Source of the DNA: CAZVAR01 sp964625225
Lineage (GTDB): Bacteria; Pseudomonadota; Alphaproteobacteria; JAJUGE01
Assembly (NCBI GenBank): GCA_964625225.1
Contig: CAZVAR010000005.1
Location: forward strand, 1 to 63,910
DNA: 63,910 nucleotides
Direction: 5' to 3'
Shown: positions 42,296-50,564 of the stretch, piece after piece
How positions within the stretch are numbered: the stretch's first letter is position 1
Layout: the number at the start of each line of letters is the position of its first letter
Made by a program: the position numbers and the translations under genes
Notes under the pieces: model-generated
The model's database searches: none
What the model was told of the DNA's origin: nothing
The model's input: the letters and a program-made list of their open reading frames with translations, nothing else

Positions 42296-45200
42296 TTGTT
42301 TCGCGTGATCACGGCGAGCGACGCGGCCGATACCGCAAGATCGCGAACGATGCCGGTAACCACCGTCGCGAGTTCGCGGAAACGGAACGGCGTCAGATCG
42401 CGGGGGACCACGATCCACGATCCCGGCGGAATGGTCTCTCCGCCGCTGCGCCCCCAGGAGGACACCGAGATCTGTCGGGCGGACCCGTCGGGCCGGACAA
42501 GGAAGGCATTGGAGCGATCGGCCGCTTCGGTAACGCCGCCGGCTGCCGCAATATACTCGGCCGCCGTCATGCCCAGAGCAAACTGCTGTGCCCCCGGGTT
42601 GAACACTTCACCCGATACGAACACCATCTGCGGGGTTCGGGGAATCACCAGCCGGTCGCCTCCCTCCAAGGTAATATCCAGCTCCGGGCGCTGCTCCAGG
42701 ACGAGAGGGTTGGCTTCGACCACCATCCGGCCGACCACCGCTTCGGCAGAGAGCTGCTCCATCAGATTGGTCATCAGGCTGACCTCCTGTGCCGTGAGAT
42801 CGCTGCCGCGTGCGGCCGTCCCCGTAGGCACCTCCGAGATCCGCCCGATCAGGGCCCGATGGAACTCCTGGATCGTCCGCTGCCGGGCAGCCTCCTCGGT
42901 TCGCCGGACGCTCTCCCGGGTGAACACGGCACCGGCCGGATAGGCGGTCGGCTGCAAGCCCCCTGCCCGCTCGATCACCGAACTCAGCTTTTCCCCGCGA
43001 ACGATGTCGTAGCGGCCAGGACGCCGAACCTCGCCGACGATCTCGACAAAGCCCCGCTCCCGATCGGAGATGAGCGGGCCGACGCGGACAGTGTTGCCGA
43101 TGCCAATGGCAATGAGGTCGGGTTGCACCGTCCTCAGATCGATCAGGCTGCGGTCGACTTCGAGGCGATTGGTCGCTGGGTTCAGCGGGTATCGGGTGAT
43201 CTCGACCGCCGTGACGTCGGCACCGGGCGCTAGTCCGCCGGCAGCGGCAAGCAATTCCTCGAGCGTGACCGTCCCTGCGACGGGATAAGCCCCCGGCAGC
43301 ACCACCTCGCCCAGGAGTTCGATGGCACTGTCGGTCAGAAGGCGCGCCAGCGCCTCTCGCGGAATGATGATTTCGTCCGCCTGTTCCGCAGCCTGCTCCG
43401 GCCTCAGACCCTCCATGGTTTCCTGCCGAGCCGACAGAGGCATCGTTGAGGTCCCGCTGCCCTCCGGCGCGAACGGATTGGATGCCATTCCGGGGAACGG
43501 CGCCCCTTGAGCCGGAGGCACGTTCGCCACATCGGCGCCCGAAGGTCCCATCACGCTCCAGCCTCGAGAACCGGTGCCTTCCTGCAGGCGAGCCTGCGTC
43601 GCCTCCTCGGCTCGGAGCATCTCCTCCCGACGCTCTGCGTCCCGCTCCTTACGATCGCTCTCGCCCCTGCCCAGCCGAATGAGGTCCTGCACTTCGGCAA
43701 AGCTGAAGATCCGGACGATATCCCGATCCTGCAGCGGCAGGTCCGCATCCCCGCCGATGATCTTGGCCGGCGCGAAGGGCACCACCTCGCGCTGCAGCGT
43801 CCTCAGATTGCGGCGGATGATGATGCCGAACAGCAGATAGGGATTCTCCCCGTATATTTCGGGGCTGCCGACCAGGGCGCGCAGGGTCGGGGCCGATGCT
43901 AGGCTCCGCGTGCCTGGATAGCGCACATGGCCGCGGACGGCGACGCGCGGCTCGTCGATCTCGAATATATCGGACGCGACCGCGGCCGCACCCGGCGTGG
44001 CCGGAATGATTTCCAGCCCTTGCGGCGGCGCCCAGACGGACGATCCGCCGAGTCGCCTGTCGGTGGACTGGCTGGTGCGGAGGAAACCGCCCTCGCCCGG
44101 TCTCCCCGCGACCTGGAGCGCGCGACCGAGATCAGGCTCCTCGACGACCGGCATCCAGCCGCCGGCGCTCGCCACCCGGATATGCCCGGCCGGCTGCGGA
44201 AGGCTGCTGCGCCGGTCGCCCGAAAGGCTGCGCGCGATCGCCATCACCTGTTGGATACCTTCGCGCGATGCGATCGGATAGACACCCGGATTGAGCACGT
44301 TGCCGCGCACAAGGATGGCGTTCTGCAGAAGGAAGGTCAGCAGGCCGGGCACCCGGTCGAACAGTGCCGGGCAGGGCTGATCGCCTCCGACCAGATCCCG
44401 CACGGCCGTGCTGAACTGCCCGGACGCGAGATCGCTGCGGGGATTGGCACGGACCCATCGCGCGAGAACGCGCAAGCCCGCGCAGCCGTTCGCCCTTTCG
44501 TCGAGCCGGCCCTGCAGCGCCTCGATGACGCCGCGTGAGGTGAGATAATTGATGTCGTCGAGACTGAACACGTAGACGCGGTCGCCGCTGGCGAGCGGTA
44601 GATTGCTTCGCCCTTCCAGGACGGCCCACAGGTCGACCTTCGTGAACCGGCTCGCCTGTGTCCGCGAGTCGGTCGTCTCGACGACTGCGAAAGGCAGGTA
44701 AGGATCAGGCAGCAGAGCCCTGACGCCCCCGCTCAGCAACTGGCGCAGGGTCCGCGCCGCGGCGAGCGGAAAGGTCCCCGGTAAGCGGACGTGACCGGCC
44801 AGTTCGACCTCGCCGTCGATCGCGTTGGCTGCGGGCTCGACGAACAGAATCTCTCCGCTGCGTACGGTTTGACGGGCGAGGCGAGGCAGCTCCACCAACT
44901 CCTGCGTGCCGTTGGGTCGAATCCGCAGGACCGAGTGGCGATACCCCCCGCGCATCCAGACACTGCCGCCGAGATCGAGCAGATCTTCCGCCGCGATTTC
45001 GTCCTGTCCGGGCGGTAGTTCGAAGATTCCCGGCCGCTTGATCCGGCCGGTGACCGCTACGGTGGGCCCGATCACCGGCACGAAGATTCGATCGCCGTCG
45101 GCGAGAGCGAGCATCCCGGCCTCTGCCCGGCCGAGAACGAAATCGTAGAGGTCGACCGGAATGACCGTCCCTTGCCTCAGAATCTGCACGCCCCGCAGAC

Positions 45201-46044
45201 TGCCGGATTTCTTGATACCGCCGGCGAGAAGAATGGCATCGACCACGCTTGCCAGCCCGTTGAGCCGAACGACGCCGGGCCGCCGCAGCTCGCCGGTGAC
45301 GGTGACCGCGATCTCGCGGATGCGCGCGACCGATGCAAACACATCCGTGCCGAGCAGTCGTTGGCCGACCTCGGCACGGAGCTGCTGGCGAAACTCGCCG
45401 AAGGTCAGGCCGGCCGCGGCCAGAGGCGGCAGCTCCGGCAGCACCACGGTGCCCTCCCGGTCGACCGGCACGCTGAAGCTCTGATTGACCTTGCCGCGCA
45501 GGTGAATCAGGAGCTCGTCGCCGACTCCGAGCACATAGCTGTCCGGAATCGCCCCCACCTGGCTGCTGACCACCGGCTGCTGGACGCCGAACACCAGATA
45601 GCCGATCTGGTCGAGCGGCCGGCCGGCCCGGCGACTGTAGTCTTCCTCGAGCGGGGAGCGTGGCGGCAGCAGCTCCGGTATCGCCTCCAGCGGGATCTCC
45701 TGCTCGTCCCGGGAGACCTCGAGCGGACTCCCCAGCTGCTGCGCACCGGTCCCCTGATTGACGCGATCACGCAGCATCCGGTCGAGTCCGGGGATCGCCC
45801 CGGGGTCGATACCCGACGGCAGTTCCGGAATACCGGACATCTGCGCTGCTGCTGGGGTCGATGCCGCGAGGCAGGCGCAAACTACCCAGACTGCGAATCG
45901 GATGCGGTCTGCGACGTGCCGCCGACGTCGCCGGCTACCGCATGCGGAGGTTCCGGTCGCCACATGGTCGGCCGGCGTCGGCGCGAGCGAAGTCAAGATG
46001 TCGGCTTCGGGCATCTCAGAGCGGGGAGAACGGAATGCGGGCAT
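42292..46044 (-). CDS. Giant SLBB-domain polysaccharide export protein
   Basis: At 1250 residues it is far longer than Wza (about 380). A signal peptide (RFAVWVVCACLAASTPAAAQ near 49-68, after an extended basic N-terminus) leads to a polysaccharide-export domain near 165-250 (SYVLGVGDELLIHLRGKVNQ) and then many SLBB/SOLB domains, recognisable by repeating VTGELRRPGVVRLNGLASVV, VAVTGRIKRPGIFELPPGQD, AGHVRLPGTFPLAAARTLRQ, VRGHVRYPGTRSLASAPTLR, LGEVVLPGAYPVAGTVTLEE, VGEVRRPGRYDIVRGEKLSS and SGEVFNPGAQQFALGMTAAE. A low-complexity acidic/charged segment sits near 785-815. Such proteins form outer-membrane or periplasmic exopolysaccharide export conduits. The ATG at 46044 is the only early candidate, and 11 codons in another ATG exists. 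Confidence 0.82.
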   Translation of the reverse strand: MPAFRSPRSEMPEADILTSLAPTPADHVATGTSACGSRRRRRHVADRIRFAVWVVCACLAASTPAAAQMSGIPELPSGIDPGAIPGLDRMLRDRVNQGTGAQQLGSPLEVSRDEQEIPLEAIPELLPPRSPLEEDYSRRAGRPLDQIGYLVFGVQQPVVSSQVGAIPDSYVLGVGDELLIHLRGKVNQSFSVPVDREGTVVLPELPPLAAAGLTFGEFRQQLRAEVGQRLLGTDVFASVARIREIAVTVTGELRRPGVVRLNGLASVVDAILLAGGIKKSGSLRGVQILRQGTVIPVDLYDFVLGRAEAGMLALADGDRIFVPVIGPTVAVTGRIKRPGIFELPPGQDEIAAEDLLDLGGSVWMRGGYRHSVLRIRPNGTQELVELPRLARQTVRSGEILFVEPAANAIDGEVELAGHVRLPGTFPLAAARTLRQLLSGGVRALLPDPYLPFAVVETTDSRTQASRFTKVDLWAVLEGRSNLPLASGDRVYVFSLDDINYLTSRGVIEALQGRLDERANGCAGLRVLARWVRANPRSDLASGQFSTAVRDLVGGDQPCPALFDRVPGLLTFLLQNAILVRGNVLNPGVYPIASREGIQQVMAIARSLSGDRRSSLPQPAGHIRVASAGGWMPVVEEPDLGRALQVAGRPGEGGFLRTSQSTDRRLGGSSVWAPPQGLEIIPATPGAAAVASDIFEIDEPRVAVRGHVRYPGTRSLASAPTLRALVGSPEIYGENPYLLFGIIIRRNLRTLQREVVPFAPAKIIGGDADLPLQDRDIVRIFSFAEVQDLIRLGRGESDRKERDAERREEMLRAEEATQARLQEGTGSRGWSVMGPSGADVANVPPAQGAPFPGMASNPFAPEGSGTSTMPLSARQETMEGLRPEQAAEQADEIIIPREALARLLTDSAIELLGEVVLPGAYPVAGTVTLEELLAAAGGLAPGADVTAVEITRYPLNPATNRLEVDRSLIDLRTVQPDLIAIGIGNTVRVGPLISDRERGFVEIVGEVRRPGRYDIVRGEKLSSVIERAGGLQPTAYPAGAVFTRESVRRTEEAARQRTIQEFHRALIGRISEVPTGTAARGSDLTAQEVSLMTNLMEQLSAEAVVGRMVVEANPLVLEQRPELDITLEGGDRLVIPRTPQMVFVSGEVFNPGAQQFALGMTAAEYIAAAGGVTEAADRSNAFLVRPDGSARQISVSSWGRSGGETIPPGSWIVVPRDLTPFRFRELATVVTGIVRDLAVSAASLAVITRNN

Positions 46045-46083
46045 GCGGAATCGGAGCTGCGCGCCCGGTGCGACGACACGATA

Positions 46084-47295
46084 TCACGCGGAGACTCGGA
46101 GTACGGGATTGAAATGTGATTGCGACGCCTCGGCGAGCGTTCGCGCGATCGCGCCTCCCATCCTGATCATGTCGCTCGTGCCGAGCGAGGGATGAACGAG
46201 GAAAGCAAGACTCGTGTCGCTCGACTCGCGCGCGATCGGCAGGCGCTCCGACGGTCCGAGCCCGCTCGCCGCGAAAGCCTGCTCCCGGTAAATCTCGGAG
46301 CACGACCCGGTGAAGCAGGGAACCCCCTCCGCGGTCAGCCGTTCGAGAATCCCGTCCCGGGTCCATCCGGGACGCAGCCGGTCGGGTCGCACGAAGGCCT
46401 GGAGCCGGTAATAGGCGTGGTCGAGATGCGCGGGCGGCTCCGGGATCCGGAGCACGGGAACATCCGCGAGTTGCCTCCGAAGGATGTCCGCATTGCGGCG
46501 CCGCTGGTCGAGCCAGTCGGGCAACTTACGGAGCTGCAGGCGGCCGATGGCGGCCTGGACCTCCGTCATCCGCCAATTGGTCCCGAACGAGTCGTGCAGC
46601 CAGCGGAAGCCCGCGGGGTGCTCGCGTTCGTAAACCGCCGCGTAGGACTTGCCGTGGTCCTTGAACTCCCAGGCCCGCCGCCACACGCGCTCGTCGTCGG
46701 TTACCAGCATCCCGCCTTCACCGCCGGTGGTGATGATCTTGTCCTGGCAGAAGGAGAAGCAGCCGACATCGCCGAGCCCGCCGACCGGACGGCCGCGGTA
46801 GCGCGCCCCGTGTGCCTGTGCGCAGTCTTCGATCACCTTCAGGCCGCGGGCGCGCGCGAGGTCCAGGATCGGATCCATCTCGCACGGCCAGCCGGCGAGA
46901 TGCACGACGATGATCGCGCGGGTCCGCGGTGTCAGCACAGCCGCGATCGTCTCCGCGGTGACGTTCTGGCTGTCGGGGTCGATGTCTGCGACGACAGGCA
47001 CCGCGCCGCGCATGACCGCGGCGCTCGCGGTTGCGATGAAGGTCCGGGAGGGAACGACCACTTCGTCACCCGGTCCGATGCCGAGGCCGATCAAGGCGAG
47101 TTCCAACGCCAACGTCCCGTTCGCGACAGCAACGGCATATGCGGTCCCGCAGTGCGCGGCATACTCGCGCTCGAACGCACGGCATTCGGTGCCCGTCCAA
47201 TAGTTGACGCGCCCGGAGCGCAGCACTGCTGCGGCCGCCTCGACCTCGTCGTCGGCGAAAACCGGCCAGGGAGGGAAGGAGGGATGGCTCGGCAT
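46084..47295 (-). CDS. DegT/DnrJ/EryC1/StrS family aminotransferase
   Basis: The 403-residue PLP enzyme has VVVPSRTFIATASAAVMRGA near 80-100, KVIEDCAQAHGARYRGRPVG near 160-180, and the PLP lysine in FCQDKIITTGGEGGMLVTDD near 195-215. It transaminates a 4-keto (or 3-keto) sugar nucleotide. The start ATG at 47295 replaces a frame reaching 47466 with no family sequence. It lies 39 bases ahead of the SLBB gene in the same direction, so an amino sugar may be part of the exported polysaccharide. Confidence 0.85.
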   Translation of the reverse strand: MPSHPSFPPWPVFADDEVEAAAAVLRSGRVNYWTGTECRAFEREYAAHCGTAYAVAVANGTLALELALIGLGIGPGDEVVVPSRTFIATASAAVMRGAVPVVADIDPDSQNVTAETIAAVLTPRTRAIIVVHLAGWPCEMDPILDLARARGLKVIEDCAQAHGARYRGRPVGGLGDVGCFSFCQDKIITTGGEGGMLVTDDERVWRRAWEFKDHGKSYAAVYEREHPAGFRWLHDSFGTNWRMTEVQAAIGRLQLRKLPDWLDQRRRNADILRRQLADVPVLRIPEPPAHLDHAYYRLQAFVRPDRLRPGWTRDGILERLTAEGVPCFTGSCSEIYREQAFAASGLGPSERLPIARESSDTSLAFLVHPSLGTSDMIRMGGAIARTLAEASQSHFNPVLRVSA

Positions 47296-47447
47296 GACGG
47301 CTCCCGATCGTCGCTGGAACGAACTGCCATTCGTTACAGTACCGGACGCCGCCGGTAAAGGTGAGCACGCGTCACCGTAGCGGAACCTGTCCAGCGGCGC
47401 GGCGGCGGGCCGGGACGGCGCCGACGGAGCCCGCGGCGGGCCGACCC

Positions 47448-47456
47448 TGTGGATAA
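47448..47456 (-). promoter_or_regulatory. DnaA box
   Basis: TTATCCACA on the minus strand is identical to the high-affinity DnaA consensus. It is one of two in the same intergenic region, 123 bases apart, in opposite orientation. Confidence 0.7.
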
Positions 47457-47579
47457 CCCTGTGCACGACGAAGTCGGACTTCCTGAATTTCGCGTCCGAT
47501 CAATGTGTCAGACGCTGCGAGTCGATGGGGAATCGCAGCGCTCTCGTCTCCGCCCCGATCTTCATCCGCCGCATCAAGT

Positions 47580-47588
47580 TTATCCACA
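47580..47588 (+). promoter_or_regulatory. DnaA box
   Basis: TTATCCACA on the plus strand, identical to the consensus, with its partner inverted at 47448. It falls between the HerA stop and the start of the leftward DegT gene. Confidence 0.7.
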
Positions 47589-47695
47589 TGCGGCCTGCGA
47601 CCCGGCGCCGCCCTATCTGACTGTCCGCTTTAGTTTCACGCCGTAAGATATTGCGAATACGAGGTTGTTCCCGGTGCCTCGGGCAAAGGCCGCCG

Positions 47696-49339
47696 TTACC
47701 GCCGCTGGCGCCGCCAGCGCTCGACCACCACCGACAGGATCGAGGTGTCTCCATCTTCCGACTGCCAGGCCGCCGAGAATGGCGCATTGCCGCTGCGTGG
47801 CCGGCGATCCTCGGGCAGCTCGTCGAAATGCAATCGCATCGGCACCGATACGCCCTCACCGACGGCGATCGCCTCGGCATTGCGCAATGACGGGAGGGAG
47901 CCGAGCAACCCGGGTGTCGCGTCCGATATCGCCGCGTTCACGAAATCCTGGTCCTTCTGGTTGGTCATCCGCAGCGCGAAGATGGTATTGCACTGCGACA
48001 GCAGGCCGGCCTCGAGCTCCGACGGCCGCTGCGTGACGACGCAGAGCGAGAGCCCGTACTTCCGGCCTTCCTTTGCGATGCGCGACAGGGCGCGCTTGGC
48101 CGGCTCGAAGCCGAGCTCGGTGTTTTGCGGAGCGTAGCGGTGGGCCTCCTCGCAGACGAGCAGGATCGGCAAGGCCCGGTCGCTCCACAGCGCCACGTCG
48201 AGCGTCATACGCGAGACGACCGACACCACGACGTTGATGACCTCCGACGGGATCCCGGAGAGATCGATGATGGAGATCGGCTTGCCGAGTGCCGGCATCC
48301 GGAAGATGCGCGACAGGATCTGGACCATGTTGTCGCGCAGGACCACGCCGGCCGGAAACATGAACGAGAAGCGACGATCGGCCTGAAGAATGTTCAACCG
48401 GTTCTTCAGTCGCAGATAGGGCGTAAGGTCGCTGCGTCGCTCCAGCTTGCCCGCAGCCTCGTCGATGAGGCGCGTCACTTCGCTTAGCTTGTAGGGAATT
48501 GGCGTATCGACGGTAATGAAACCGGCTTCGTCCGGGTCCGGGACGAGCCGCATCTTCGCGAGCTGGATCGTCTCGCGCAGGATCGCGGATTCCGACTCCC
48601 ACTCCGCGGCGTTGCCGCCGAAGATGATTTCGGAAATCTCCTCGAAATTGAACAGCCAATACGGGAGCTGCAGGCTGGTCGAGTCCAGAACCTCTGCACG
48701 CTCACCGAACGCCTGCGCGTACTCGCCGTGCGGGTCGAGCAGGACCACGTGGGCGCTCCCGTGCTTTTCGAGGATCGCGTGAAGGATCAACGCGACGGCG
48801 CAGGACTTGCCCGACCCGGTCGTGCCGAGGACGGCGAAATGTTTGCCGAGCAGATCGTCGATCACGACGAAGGCCGGCAGCGACTTGTCCTGGTGGATCG
48901 TGCCGATCCGGACCGTGGACAGCGCCGGCCGCGCATAGACCATCCCGAGGTCGCGCTGCGTTGCGGCAAACACCTCGGCACCCAACGCCGGGAACTGCGA
49001 GACCCCGCGCTGAAACAGCTCGCCGCCGGGCGCATCCCGGTGAACCGTCTCACCGATCAGGTCGAGCTCGGCGATCTTCAGCTCCGATTCCTGCGGGTCC
49101 TGCGCCGGAATTGGGATGCTGACACCGCTGACCATGCCGAACACGGTCGTGTCCGCGGTGTACATCTTGACCAGCGAGCCGATCTGGAGCTCCGCCGGTG
49201 CCGTCTGCCGATCCTGACGCGGGCTCTGGATCAGCGCGATGATCTGCGAACCCGAAACGGAGACTACGCGCCCGATCCTCTCGGACCGCTCGAGCCCCGA
49301 TGCTGCCGCGCAACTGGCATCATCCAACATAGGCATCAT
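47696..49339 (-). CDS. HerA-type (DUF87) ATPase
   Basis: The 547-residue protein has an N-terminal HerA-barrel of about 110 residues (IGRVVSVSGSQIIALIQSPR; GSLVKMYTADTTVFGMVSGV), then a FtsK/HerA P-loop ATPase with Walker A GTTGSGKSCAVALILHAILE near 165-185 and Walker B PILLVCEEAHRYAPQNTELG near 390-410, and the KEGRKYGLSLCVVTQRPSEL motif. HerA works with NurA in DNA end resection, but no nurA is adjacent. It overlaps the 3' end of a sensor-kinase gene by 20 bases. Confidence 0.82.
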   Translation of the reverse strand: MMPMLDDASCAAASGLERSERIGRVVSVSGSQIIALIQSPRQDRQTAPAELQIGSLVKMYTADTTVFGMVSGVSIPIPAQDPQESELKIAELDLIGETVHRDAPGGELFQRGVSQFPALGAEVFAATQRDLGMVYARPALSTVRIGTIHQDKSLPAFVVIDDLLGKHFAVLGTTGSGKSCAVALILHAILEKHGSAHVVLLDPHGEYAQAFGERAEVLDSTSLQLPYWLFNFEEISEIIFGGNAAEWESESAILRETIQLAKMRLVPDPDEAGFITVDTPIPYKLSEVTRLIDEAAGKLERRSDLTPYLRLKNRLNILQADRRFSFMFPAGVVLRDNMVQILSRIFRMPALGKPISIIDLSGIPSEVINVVVSVVSRMTLDVALWSDRALPILLVCEEAHRYAPQNTELGFEPAKRALSRIAKEGRKYGLSLCVVTQRPSELEAGLLSQCNTIFALRMTNQKDQDFVNAAISDATPGLLGSLPSLRNAEAIAVGEGVSVPMRLHFDELPEDRRPRSGNAPFSAAWQSEDGDTSILSVVVERWRRQRR

Positions 49340-50240
49340 CCTCGTGCATCAGGTTGCGGTTGCTCTGGACGCGGGTCGCCGGAAAGGCCAGCGTTGCCGT
49401 CGTGCCGACGTTCGGGCGGCTTTCCAGAAGAAGTTGGCCGCCATGCAGCTCCATGAAGGACTTGGTGATCGGCAGTCCCAGGCCGGTGCCCTCATACTTG
49501 CGGTTGAGCCCGCCATCGACCTGGGTGAAGGGCTCGATGACCCGATCGAGATCCTCCTCGTTCATGCCGATTCCGTTATCGGCGACCTGGATCAGAAGTT
49601 TGCCGTCCGGTTCGAGCGCGACCGACAGCCGCACCTCCCCGTCATCGAGCGTAAACTTCACTGCGTTCGAGAGCAGGTTGATCAGCATCTGCTTCAGCTT
49701 CTGTTCGTCCGCGATCAGACCCGGCACGTCGTCGGGTACCTCGTTGACGAGACGGATCCGACGCGCATGCGAGCGTTCGCGAATCATGGCGATGCAGAAG
49801 CGCGCCACTTCCTTCAGGTCGACCACCTGGTCGTCCAGCTCGACCTTTCCGGCCTCGATCTTCGCAAGGTCGAGAATGTCGTTGATGACCGACAGAAGAT
49901 GATTGCCGCTGGCGTAGATGTCGCGAACGTAGGTCTCGTATCGCGGAGATCCGAGCGGGCCGAAGAGCCCGTCCATCATCACCTGCGAAAAGCCGATCAC
50001 GGCGTTCAACGGTGAGCGCAGCTCGTGGCTCATATTTGCCAAGAACTCCGTCTTGGCGCGGTTCGCCGCCTGCGCTTCCACCATCGCCGCGTGGGCGATC
50101 TCGGCCGAGCGCTCCGCCTCTTGCTTAGCGGCATACAGGGCCGCCTCCGCCCGATTCCGCTCCACGATACGACCGAGCTGCGCACCGTAGCGGTCCAGGA
50201 GGGATTGCCGCTGGGCTCCCCGCCGTCGAAAGTCGTACAT
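49320..50240 (-). CDS. Sensor histidine kinase, PleC/DivJ-like (no sensor domain)
   Basis: This 306-residue protein consists of an N-terminal coiled-coil-like stretch (ERNRAEAALYAAKQEAERSA) and a HisKA/HATPase_c kinase core: EFLANMSHELRSPLNAVIGF near 68-87 holds the phospho-histidine, with LINLLSNAVKFTLDDGEVRL (N-box), VADNGIGMNEEDLDR and GTGLGLPITKSFMELHGGQL. The core is strongly similar to the kinase at 52040-54079, including SGNHLLSVINDILDLAKIEA. It has no membrane segment or PAS domain, so its input must come from partners. The gene overlaps the ATPase gene downstream. Confidence 0.85.
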   Translation of the reverse strand: MYDFRRRGAQRQSLLDRYGAQLGRIVERNRAEAALYAAKQEAERSAEIAHAAMVEAQAANRAKTEFLANMSHELRSPLNAVIGFSQVMMDGLFGPLGSPRYETYVRDIYASGNHLLSVINDILDLAKIEAGKVELDDQVVDLKEVARFCIAMIRERSHARRIRLVNEVPDDVPGLIADEQKLKQMLINLLSNAVKFTLDDGEVRLSVALEPDGKLLIQVADNGIGMNEEDLDRVIEPFTQVDGGLNRKYEGTGLGLPITKSFMELHGGQLLLESRPNVGTTATLAFPATRVQSNRNLMHEDDAYVG

Positions 50241-50564
50241 GCGCCACTGCCCTGGCGAATCAACTAAGGATGGCGAAGCCTAGACACCAACGCCGAAAAT
50301 CGGGTTAACGGGGTTACGGGATGGGATCGTGCGGTGCCCGATCGGACCTCGGCTGACCGGGCGCGGGCCGGCCCCGGCGACCTATGCGGCGTGTCCGAAT
50401 GCTGCACAGCTCGAGCCGTGCCGCATCCGGACCCGACACGCCGCGTCTCACCCCGCCGCATCACCTTCACGGTGACGGCGCGTCTCGCCGGCCGCCGCGC
50501 TTCCACCCGCCTCCATCCCCCGACGACCGACCGGAGGGCAGGCCGCTTCGTTGCGCGGCCACGC
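50241..50564. other. Intergenic region with an imperfect long hairpin
   Basis: About 320 bases between the EAL-like gene stop and the kinase start contain no gene that I can support. A 59-base imperfect inverted repeat lies at 50386-50444 (described separately). Confidence 0.5.
50386..50444 (-). repeat. Long inverted repeat, possible structured RNA or terminator
   Basis: Ten bases at 50386-50395 (GCGGCGTGTC) pair perfectly with 50435-50444, and inside them a second, near-perfect arm (ATGCTGCAC against GTGCCGCAT, 8 of 9) can form. The total forms a 59-base hairpin. There is no T-tract, so a Rho-independent terminator is doubtful; a small RNA or 3'-end structure of the EAL-like gene mRNA is possible. 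Confidence 0.4.

Larger units (their letters stand above)
47296..47695. other. Intergenic region with two DnaA boxes
   Basis: About 400 bases between the DegT gene start and the HerA gene stop, both on the minus strand, hold no gene that I can support; short plus-strand frames look random. Two perfect DnaA boxes are described separately. There is no AT-rich unwinding element, so a replication origin is unlikely; DnaA titration or regulation of the DegT-SLBB genes is possible. Confidence 0.5.

Noticed and set aside
42290..42297. Regulatory meaning of the overlapping stop codons of the LOG and SLBB genes
   Set aside because: CTAA shared by two convergent stops is a compact-genome coincidence with no further structure around it.
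47296..47695. Chromosomal replication origin
   Set aside because: Two DnaA boxes exist, but no AT-rich unwinding region, no cluster of more boxes and no flanking dnaA, hemE or gidA genes.
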